Below, in pieces: positions 35,925 through 43,035 of a stretch of 64,000 bases of DNA; the stretch's first letter is position 1, and each line of letters opens with the position of its first letter. Source of the DNA: Singulisphaera sp045290345. GTDB taxonomy: Bacteria > Planctomycetota > Planctomycetia > Isosphaerales > Isosphaeraceae. The notes under the pieces were generated by a model. That model was given only the letters and a program-made list of their open reading frames with translations. It was not told the DNA's origin and searched no databases. A program made the position numbers and the translations under genes. The stretch lies in the NCBI RefSeq assembly GCF_045290345.1, contig NZ_CP155447.1:9486001-9550000 (forward strand), read 5' to 3'.

Positions 35925-38698
35925 AGGTTCCGCTTCAGCTCAAGCGACGCTCCTCGAGTGAGCCGGCGGTCGCGTTCCTCTTCTTGGGGTCGGATGTGAC
36001 GGAGTTATTCCGGCTCTGTGCGCAGCTCGGCCTGGACCCGACGGGGCGTCTCCACGGGGTCGACGGGGGCTTCGTGATCAAACTCGAGCGACCTAACTCG
36101 CAGCCGTTCCCGGGAGTGGTTCGACTCCGGCGTTCGGCGACGGATCTCTACGTCCCGGTCGATGCCGAGTTAGTCCCCGCGTTGCTGGACGACGAAGCCG
36201 AGGGGCTTGTCCAGGGACGAGCCCTGGTGTTCTCCCCTTGGGGGGATGTGCTGAGCTTCCATCCAAGGCGTCCTCTCGACCTGGCTGAGTTGCTCTCGGT
36301 CGAGGCCTCGCGCGGCCTTGCCTGGCAGTCGTTACCTGAACCAGCCGTCCTGGCCCCGAGGATCGAGGAAATCCTCTTGGAGATCCCTCACGAGTCACCC
36401 GAGACCTGGCTCGAGTCGGACGAGGGGGGAATTGGGTCAGAATCGCCACGCCCGGACGAAGCGGGACCGATCTCGACGATGACCGGCCAGGCGATCCTCG
36501 GCGCGGGCCGAGGGCTGATCTGGCTCGGCCAGGCGCTCGGGCTCCAGGGACTCGCCAAACTGGGAGCAGCCTGGGCCGGTGAGGCCATGAGGCTGGCCCC
36601 TCGCTTGAGCGAAGCCGTCTTGGGGCGCCAGGCTGCGGCTCTGAAGTCGCTCTTACGCGAGTTTCGCGAGGGCGATCTCGACCTCGCGCTTCGTCGCGCT
36701 CTACCCCTTGGCGAAGCCGACGATTCACGCGGCAGTTCGATCGAGACCGGAGACCAACTGCCCTCGAACCCGTTCATCTACTCGCTCACCGAGTTGCTGG
36801 GGAATGCGGGTCGAAAATCGGGCACGGTTTGGCTGGGCGCCGATGACGTTCTGAATGAACTCAAGCGTGAGTATCGCAAGGCGGCCGAAGAGGCGCAGAG
36901 ACGGGGCGACCCCAGACGCGCAGCCCTTATCTACGGGAAGCTCTTGAAGGATTACCGGCAGGCGGCGCACGCACTTTCGGTTGCCGAGCTCCATCATGAC
37001 GCCGCAATCCTACTCCTGACCAAGCTCGAGGACTGGCGAGGAGCGGCCCGTGAGTTCGAGGCCGCCGGCGAGATCGACCGCGCATTGCAATTCTACCAAC
37101 AAGGCGGGGACCATGAGGCGGCCGGGGATCTTCGCCTCCGCGTCGGGGAAGTCGAAGAAGCCCTGATCGAATATCAACGCGCGGCCAAAGTACTGATCGC
37201 CTCGGAAGGAGGGCACCTCTCCGCGGGCCGCCTCTTGGCCATGAAAGCAAAACGCCCTGACCTCGCGCTTGGCCTCTACCTCGCCGGTTGGAACCAACGA
37301 CCGCGGGGGAACGCGGTGGCCTGCCTGATCGAAGCCACAGACCAGTATGCGGAGGCAGGTTCATCGCGAGAAATCATCGGCTTACTCAATGAAGTGGATA
37401 CGTATCTCGCAGACCGATGGTCCATCGAAGCGGAGTGGGATCACTACTATCACGAGTTGGCCAGACTCGCCGGTCAACCGGCTCTCGAGTCGATTCGCGA
37501 GGAACTCCTGGACCGCGCACGCTTGGGCCTGGCGGCCCGGCTTCGGGGACTGGCCAAAACCGGAAGGCCCTCGGGGCGGATCGTGTCGGAGGTGTTCGGC
37601 AGGTCGGGGGTCTGGCCCAGCTCGGTCGTCAGAGACGCAGTGTTTGCCACCAGGGCCGTGGTCAAGTCATTCCCGGCACTGACTGAGCGAACCACCAAGC
37701 CAGGCGTGACCAGAAAGTCGAGGATCGGGACAAGCGACGTCACCGCAGCCTGTTCAGCGCCCGGTTCCGACGACCTATTCCTTGGCTTTGAATCGGGCGA
37801 TGTCTATTGCTTTCGATCGGAACGGAACGAGGTCATCCCGGTGGCCACGTATCCGCTCCCAATTGCCGCGTATTCGCTCCCGATTGCCGCGCTTGCAGCC
37901 AGTCATGACGGCCAATCCCTGGTCGTTCTCCGCAATACGGGCCATGACTCGGGGGTTCTCAGCTCCTACGCCGCGTCCCCCGAGGGGACTTATCGCCTCA
38001 TTCTTAGCATGTCGGTCGATGACTTGGCTCGGCCTTGGCTCACTCCCATCATCACGGTTGACGGCGTGGAACTGGTGGGCGTCTGGGATGGCCAGGCCCT
38101 CTACTACATGACGGTCAGAACACTCACCTCCTGGGGAAGCACCACTCTTCCCAGGCCGGACTCGGACCCACCTGCCGGCCTACTCTTTCCCGGTCCCCCC
38201 AGCCCGGTATTGCCATTCTCAGTGCTGCTCCACGACGGACGCGAATGGTGTCTCATCGAGCCGGGAGGCACGACCCGGCATGCCACGGGGCTTGTCTGGA
38301 GACCATCCCAGACTCCGACGAACTCCCTCCACTCGGTCGCTCTGTCCTGGTATCGGAGCGATCCGGAGCATCTCGAGCTCGTTGGCCTGGATCGAGAAGG
38401 CGCCCTTTTCTGGGCCGCCCTGCGTTTCGATGAAGGACTTCTGGACCTGGTGGCAAGCAATCGCATCCTCGGCGAGCGGCCCTATCTCGCGGCCGCCTTG
38501 GTCCGTTCTCGCGTCGTTGCGGTGGTGACCGCTTCTCGGATCGACTGGTTCCGCTGTGGTGCCGACCGGTTCACTCTCTTCTCGTCGACTCAGGTCGACA
38601 TTCCTTCGGCCATCGCCTGTTTTCCCAGCCGAAGGACGGGTGAGTTGATCGTGGCCAGTAGCGATGGCTACCTCGTACAAGTCAACCTCCCCTTCTGA
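35921..38698 (+). CDS. Helical-repeat plus beta-propeller protein, last gene of the MoxR operon
   Basis: 925 aa from ATG 35921, which overlaps the preceding stop; a longer frame exists upstream but lies inside the vWA gene. Order: N-terminal alpha/beta domain (1-120; VAFLFLGSDVTELFRLCAQL and ALVFSPWGDVLSFHPRRPLD); amphipathic helices (about 195-260; GLIWLGQALGLQGLAKLGAA); TPR/coatomer-like helical repeats (about 320-500; RRAALIYGKLLKDYRQAAHA, DRALQFYQQGGDHEAAGDLR); and a C-terminal propeller (about 620-925; HDGQSLVVLRNTGHDSG, IDWFRCGADRFTLF, GYLVQVNLPF). No enzyme motif. Likely a large scaffold or target-recognition subunit working with the MoxR ATPase and vWA protein (inference). A 21-bp tandem duplication sits in the propeller. 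Confidence 0.87.
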   Translation: MKVPLQLKRRSSSEPAVAFLFLGSDVTELFRLCAQLGLDPTGRLHGVDGGFVIKLERPNSQPFPGVVRLRRSATDLYVPVDAELVPALLDDEAEGLVQGRALVFSPWGDVLSFHPRRPLDLAELLSVEASRGLAWQSLPEPAVLAPRIEEILLEIPHESPETWLESDEGGIGSESPRPDEAGPISTMTGQAILGAGRGLIWLGQALGLQGLAKLGAAWAGEAMRLAPRLSEAVLGRQAAALKSLLREFREGDLDLALRRALPLGEADDSRGSSIETGDQLPSNPFIYSLTELLGNAGRKSGTVWLGADDVLNELKREYRKAAEEAQRRGDPRRAALIYGKLLKDYRQAAHALSVAELHHDAAILLLTKLEDWRGAAREFEAAGEIDRALQFYQQGGDHEAAGDLRLRVGEVEEALIEYQRAAKVLIASEGGHLSAGRLLAMKAKRPDLALGLYLAGWNQRPRGNAVACLIEATDQYAEAGSSREIIGLLNEVDTYLADRWSIEAEWDHYYHELARLAGQPALESIREELLDRARLGLAARLRGLAKTGRPSGRIVSEVFGRSGVWPSSVVRDAVFATRAVVKSFPALTERTTKPGVTRKSRIGTSDVTAACSAPGSDDLFLGFESGDVYCFRSERNEVIPVATYPLPIAAYSLPIAALAASHDGQSLVVLRNTGHDSGVLSSYAASPEGTYRLILSMSVDDLARPWLTPIITVDGVELVGVWDGQALYYMTVRTLTSWGSTTLPRPDSDPPAGLLFPGPPSPVLPFSVLLHDGREWCLIEPGGTTRHATGLVWRPSQTPTNSLHSVALSWYRSDPEHLELVGLDREGALFWAALRFDEGLLDLVASNRILGERPYLAAALVRSRVVAVVTASRIDWFRCGADRFTLFSSTQVDIPSAIACFPSRRTGELIVASSDGYLVQVNLPF
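37850..37891 (+). repeat. 21-bp tandem duplication inside the propeller
   Basis: Two consecutive 21-base units, tatccgctcccaattgccgc(g) and tattcgctcccgattgccgc(g), differ at 2 positions and give Y-P-L-P-I-A-A / Y-S-L-P-I-A-A in the last operon protein. It keeps the frame. Confidence 0.85.
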
Positions 38699-39035
38699 TG
38701 CTGATACCGCGAACGTTCCGAAACCGGGAGCGTCTTTTCCATCTCCACCCAGGTGGAGAGAGAGCCAGGAGGGATCGTCGTTTCGGGTCATGAGGTGGGG
38801 CTTTGATTTCCACCCGGCACACTCACGACCGAGCGACTTGCACCAAGCCTGCGCTGCGATCATAATGCGGTCCCAGGCTTGTTTTAGAGCGATCCCCCAC
38901 CGCCGCTTCGTGGCTCGGCAAGGTTAAACTCCTTCGTCGAGACGCCTCGAACAAACCTCCCGGCCGTCGGGCGGAAGCGCTCCCCCTGCTTTCGAGTCGC
39001 AACCAGACGGTTGACTCTCCATCCAGGAGCCTCTC
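38699..39035. other. Intergenic region after the MoxR operon
   Basis: About 340 bp with one small palindrome, CTCCACC-ca-GGTGGAG at 38743-38758, possibly a weak terminator for the operon. No gene was seen. Confidence 0.4.
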
Positions 39036-39869
39036 ATGAAACGACGCTATGCCGAGATGTGCCTGCTCGCTCTCTTCACCGGGCTCCTGGCCCAACCCTC
39101 CTTCGGCGCGGACCCGCTGATTCCCGACAAGAACCTCGAAGCCGCGATCCAGGCGGTTCTCAAGCACGAACCGAAGGCTGAGCTGACCGAGGCAAAGCTT
39201 CAAAATGTGTACGTGCTGGAAGCCCCCGGCAAGGGGATCCGTGATCTGACCGGTCTCGAAAAATGCAAGAATCTCGCGCTTCTTCGACTCTCGAAGAATG
39301 AGATCGTCGATCTCAAGCCCCTCAAGGGATTGACGAACCTCCAGTCACTCGACCTCGCAGACAACAAGATCGAGGAGATCGCACCGTTGAGCGAGTCGAA
39401 AGGACTCCAGTACCTGGAGCTTTCGAGCAACAAGATTCAGGACCTCCAGCCGCTCGCGGGACTCACCAACCTGTCCGCGCTCTATCTCAACAACAACCAG
39501 ATCAAGGATATCGCACCGCTGGCGAACTTGACCAAGCTCTCTTCGCTGTGCCTCGGGAAGAATCAGGTCACTGACCTCTCGCCCCTCGCCAAGGTGACAA
39601 GACTCTCCCTGCTCGAGCTCCAGGACAACGAGATCAAGGACCTGACAGCGCTCTCGCCTCAGACCGATCTCAAGATCCTGATCCTTGAACGGAACAAGAT
39701 CAGTGAGCTCGGCCCCCTCGTGAAGCTGGTGAAAGAGGATGCCGCCGGGCCAAAACGATTCGCGCCGTTTCTGCGACTCTACCTGACCGGTAACCCGCTC
39801 ACCGATGAGGCGCGGACCAAAGAACTCGAAGAGTGTAAGGCCGCCGGGGTCCGCATTGAAATGAAATGA
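39036..39869 (+). CDS. Exported leucine-rich repeat protein (internalin/SDS22-type)
   Basis: 277 aa, ATG 39036. Signal peptide about 1-26 (CLLALFTGLLAQPSFGADPL). A cap (FPDKNLEAAIQAVLKH-like IPDKNLEAAIQAVLKHEPKA) precedes about eight 22-residue LRRs of the form L..L..L.L..N.I.D..PL..L, for example LTNLQSLDLADNKIEEIAPL and LTNLSALYLNNNQIKDIAPL. A C-terminal cap with a loop (KEDAAGPKRFAPFLRLYLTG) follows. It is probably periplasmic or on the surface, binding proteins. No enzymatic part. It stands alone, 337 bp downstream of the MoxR operon. Confidence 0.92.
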   Translation: MKRRYAEMCLLALFTGLLAQPSFGADPLIPDKNLEAAIQAVLKHEPKAELTEAKLQNVYVLEAPGKGIRDLTGLEKCKNLALLRLSKNEIVDLKPLKGLTNLQSLDLADNKIEEIAPLSESKGLQYLELSSNKIQDLQPLAGLTNLSALYLNNNQIKDIAPLANLTKLSSLCLGKNQVTDLSPLAKVTRLSLLELQDNEIKDLTALSPQTDLKILILERNKISELGPLVKLVKEDAAGPKRFAPFLRLYLTGNPLTDEARTKELEECKAAGVRIEMK

Positions 39870-40380
39870 GCGAAGGCCGCTGCTGAGCGTCTGCCCTTGC
39901 GCGGACGCTCGATTGCGGCTCCCCCAATCGCGTCGGAGGCATCCCCAGAGGATCAACTCCGACGAATCCGGCACGCCAGTCTTATTCGGTTCAGCGAAAT
40001 TGATTCGAGCCGACTCGCTCCCCCCCCAATAAAAACAACGACCCGAGACAAGGCGAGTAAGCCTCTCGCTACTCGTTCTCATGGTCCCCCGTGGGAGTGA
40101 AATCCTGGAGGCTCAGCGTCCTCGGCTTTCGAAGGCCAGACGACGCGGAGCGTCGGGGACGGCATTCCCACGGGGGACCGTGGGAACGAGAGGAATTCCT
40201 CGCTCTATGGCGGGTCGTTGATAGAAAAAGGGAGCTTACCCGCTCCGCTCGCCTGCCCCAATGGAGGCCTGAGGCGAAGGAGTCGCGGTAGCTCCCTATC
40301 TTATTTCGCGGCGTGTCACACTCATAACTGCGAACTAAGTCACATCATCATTGAATACTTTTCACTTCGAGCAATTTTGC
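39870..40380. other. Intergenic region with inverted repeat 40072-40190
   Basis: Convergent intergenic region between the LRR protein and the phosphodiesterase gene. It contains an interrupted inverted repeat: 40072-40099 (CTCGTTCTCATGGTCCCCCG...) matches 40163-40190 in reverse with about three mismatches. Sequences with CGTTCCCACGGTCCCCCGTGGGAATG cores are known as dispersed palindromes in several phyla (recalled). No gene was seen. Confidence 0.55.
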
Positions 40381-41730
40381 TCAGTTTCCTTCCGCGAGGA
40401 TTTCGGTAAGGATTCGGCCCGTGGCTTGCTTCAAGGGAACGCCGAGAAGTCGAGCCGCGGTCGGAGCGACGTCGCTGTTGTCGATGGCCTTGAGCGCCAC
40501 CCCCGACTTGATACCGGAACCCGAGGCGACGAAAATCGCGTTCATCTTCGGTTCGGTTGACAAGAAACCATGAGATCCGGTGGTGCCCGACTTGTTCACC
40601 ACGACGAACTCGTCGCCCGCCGTCGCGCCACCGACGGTGTACCCGTCCTTGGCCACGAGAATCAGGTTCGCCATGTCTTTATGAGTGGCGGGCGTCGGCA
40701 TGTGGTAACGGGCGAACTCGTCAGGGCCGAGTACCGACACGATCCCTTCCGCACCTTCGAAGAGGCGTCGCACGGTCTGGGCATCTTGCGTCGCGGTCTC
40801 GGGATTGGTGAGGTAGACCAGGCCGGTGCCTCCCTCGGGCACCACAAAAGCCCTCGCGGAAGTGACCTTACCGTTCTCGACCTGGATCAAGCCCTCGCGA
40901 CGCAGGATCGCATTCGGGTTGAGCGATTTATGAATCGCCGCAAAGCCGTGGTCCGCCACGAGAAAGATGGTGGTTCGATCGCGAACCCCAGCTTCATCGA
41001 TGGCTTTGACAACACGACCCACCATCGCATCGCAGAGCGCGGCGGCGGTATAGCCAGGTGCGGAATTCGGACCATAGCGGTGATGGGTCGAATCCAGATT
41101 GAGCAAGTGGAGCGCCAGCAGTCTCGGCATCCGATGGCGGATCACGTGGCAGGCGGCATCAGTCCAGACCTCATCCCGAACGATGCTTCCACCATCCTCG
41201 AAGTGCCGTAGCACGCCCGACTCGGTCAGCTCCTTCACGAGGCGAGGGCTGGAGTTCCGAACGTTTTCCGGCACGTCGGGGAAGTTGTCGTCGATCGATT
41301 TCGATTCCCGGGTGCAGGGCCAGTTGATCGCCGCGCTCGACAGCCCGGCCTCTTTGATGATGTCGAAAAGGAGCGGCACCCGAACCAACTCGGCCTGAGT
41401 CTTTTTGGGATTCACCCGAACCATGTTCGTGGCGGGAATCCGCTCCAACCCACCATTGAAGATCACACCATGCTTTTCCGGATGGACGCCGGTCATCAAC
41501 GTCGTGTGGTTCGGCCAGGTGACCGAAGGGTTGGAAACGTGCATTCCGTCGACGGCCGCGACACCCGACTTCGCGAGTCCGCGAATCACGGGGAGCGAAG
41601 CATGAATATCGTTCAAGTAAGAGGCGGGTAAGCCATCGATCGTGATCACCACGACGTGCTGTTCGACGGCCTCGGCCATCGGGCAAAAGCCCACCAACAG
41701 CGCGAAACCAATTGCCAAGATCCTAGACAT
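40381..41730 (-). CDS. Type I phosphodiesterase / nucleotide pyrophosphatase, exported
   Basis: 449 aa from ATG 41730 (upstream in-frame TTG/CTG ignored); GGAG lies about eight bases upstream on the minus strand. Signal peptide (LAIGFALLVGFCPMAEA). Alkaline phosphatase superfamily features: first metal Asp in VVVITIDGLPASYL, nucleophile Thr in WPNHTTLMTGVHPEKHG, DSTHHRYGP, second metal cluster in LVADHGFAAIH, late His in TGSHGFLS. These enzymes hydrolyse phosphodiester or pyrophosphate bonds of extracellular nucleotides or other phosphodiesters using two zinc ions. Close to ectonucleotide pyrophosphatase/phosphodiesterase (ENPP) relatives. The RND permease gene ends 91 bp upstream on the same strand. 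Confidence 0.93.
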   Translation of the reverse strand: MSRILAIGFALLVGFCPMAEAVEQHVVVITIDGLPASYLNDIHASLPVIRGLAKSGVAAVDGMHVSNPSVTWPNHTTLMTGVHPEKHGVIFNGGLERIPATNMVRVNPKKTQAELVRVPLLFDIIKEAGLSSAAINWPCTRESKSIDDNFPDVPENVRNSSPRLVKELTESGVLRHFEDGGSIVRDEVWTDAACHVIRHRMPRLLALHLLNLDSTHHRYGPNSAPGYTAAALCDAMVGRVVKAIDEAGVRDRTTIFLVADHGFAAIHKSLNPNAILRREGLIQVENGKVTSARAFVVPEGGTGLVYLTNPETATQDAQTVRRLFEGAEGIVSVLGPDEFARYHMPTPATHKDMANLILVAKDGYTVGGATAGDEFVVVNKSGTTGSHGFLSTEPKMNAIFVASGSGIKSGVALKAIDNSDVAPTAARLLGVPLKQATGRILTEILAEGN

Positions 41731-41820
41731 CAGCAAACTCCACGAACCAAGGAATCACCCGGAGCTCAACGTCGCGGGAGCTAGCTTAAGCGCCTGGGTT
41801 GAGCCCGGCAACGATCGAGC

Positions 41821-43035
41821 TCAAACAAGCCCCGGGATCGAGTCATCCTCGGAGGTTGGCTCGAGTGGTTCGTTGCTCTCCCCGCTGTCTCGAACGACCA
41901 AGGAATAGAGAGCGGGGACAACGAACAGGGTCGTGAGCATCCCGGCGACGATACCCCCGATGACCGAACGGCCGAGCGGACCGTTCGCCTCGCTGCCGCG
42001 CCCGAGGGCCAGAGCCATCGGAATTAGGGCGAAGAACGAGGCGAGTGCGGTCATCACGACCGGACGAACCCGGATCGAGGCCGCCTTGCGGATCGCGGCG
42101 TCAGGCGACAGTCCCTCTTGAACCCGCAAGTTCTGGGCGAAGTCGACCAGGAGCACGGTGTTCGAGACGACGATGCCAACCATGAAGATCACGCCGAGGA
42201 GCGACTGAACGTTGATCGCCGAGCCGGTGACGTAGAGCATGATGACCACACCGATCAGGCCGAGCGGCACGGCGAACAGAATCACCAGAGGGGTCAAATA
42301 GGACTTGAAGAGTCCGGCCATGAGGAAATAGATCAGCATGGTCGCCAGGATCAGCCCGATCCCGAGACTGCTGAAGGTCTCCTGCATTCGCGAATATTCG
42401 CCGCTCAGCTCCATCAAGGCCCCTTTGATCGGCGTCCGGGGCGCCGCGTCTTCCGAAGGGTCGTAGGGAATCCAGGAGGCGGTCCCGTTCGACTCGCCGA
42501 ACTCGTTGACCACCTTGGTGACGTCGTCGGCAACGTGTCCGAGGTCTCTTCCGTCGACACCCATCGTCAGGTCGATGGTCGACTGGAGGTTAGTGTGCGT
42601 GATCTCGGTCGGCACCGTACCCCGTCGCAGCGTGGCGAAATTCCGGAGTGGGATCGGCTGTGCCTGCTTCGGGCTCGTGATCGGAATATCGAGCAGGGTC
42701 TCGACGGAGTTGATGTCTTCCTCGAAATACTGCACGCCGACGAAGTACTGATTCCGGCTGACCGGGTCGATCCAGAAGTTCTTCTTGTGAAACTGAATGC
42801 TGGAATTCATCGCGGCGACGACATTCTTCATGACCTCGGCCTGGTTGAGCCCGAGATCGGCGGCCTTGGCGCGGTCGACGTCGATGATGTACTGCGGATA
42901 GTCGAGCCGCTGGATGATCCGGGCGTCGACGACGCCGTTGACTTGAGTCACCTTGCGCTGAACCAGGGCCGCGACTTTACGTGCCTGGGCCATATCCTTG
43001 CCGGAGATCCGGATATTGATCGGCGACGACTTGCC
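41821..43035 (-). CDS. RND efflux permease, 3' part of a frameshifted gene
   Basis: This frame takes over from the 5' part at 43035: INIRISGKDMAQARKVAALV, then QRKVTQVNGVVDARIIQRLD, the second periplasmic (docking/porter) half and the last six membrane segments (GLILATMLIYFLMAGLF, LVILFAVPLGLIGVVIMLYV, LLGVIFMVGIVVSNTVLLVD, VVMTALASFFALIPMALALG, IVAGMLTTLFVVPALYSL). It is joined to the 5' part if one G is added to GAGGCAAG at 43033-43037. The corrected protein would be about 1,098 aa, normal for RND permeases. ATG 42993 could start this piece only without any ribosome binding site. Confidence 0.85.
   Translation of the reverse strand, partial: GKSSPINIRISGKDMAQARKVAALVQRKVTQVNGVVDARIIQRLDYPQYIIDVDRAKAADLGLNQAEVMKNVVAAMNSSIQFHKKNFWIDPVSRNQYFVGVQYFEEDINSVETLLDIPITSPKQAQPIPLRNFATLRRGTVPTEITHTNLQSTIDLTMGVDGRDLGHVADDVTKVVNEFGESNGTASWIPYDPSEDAAPRTPIKGALMELSGEYSRMQETFSSLGIGLILATMLIYFLMAGLFKSYLTPLVILFAVPLGLIGVVIMLYVTGSAINVQSLLGVIFMVGIVVSNTVLLVDFAQNLRVQEGLSPDAAIRKAASIRVRPVVMTALASFFALIPMALALGRGSEANGPLGRSVIGGIVAGMLTTLFVVPALYSLVVRDSGESNEPLEPTSEDDSIPGLV

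Noticed and set aside
36093..36728. Antisense frame (211 aa) within the last MoxR operon gene
   Set aside because: Arg/Pro-rich composition typical of antisense shadows of high-GC genes; the sense gene is well supported by coupling and domain pattern.
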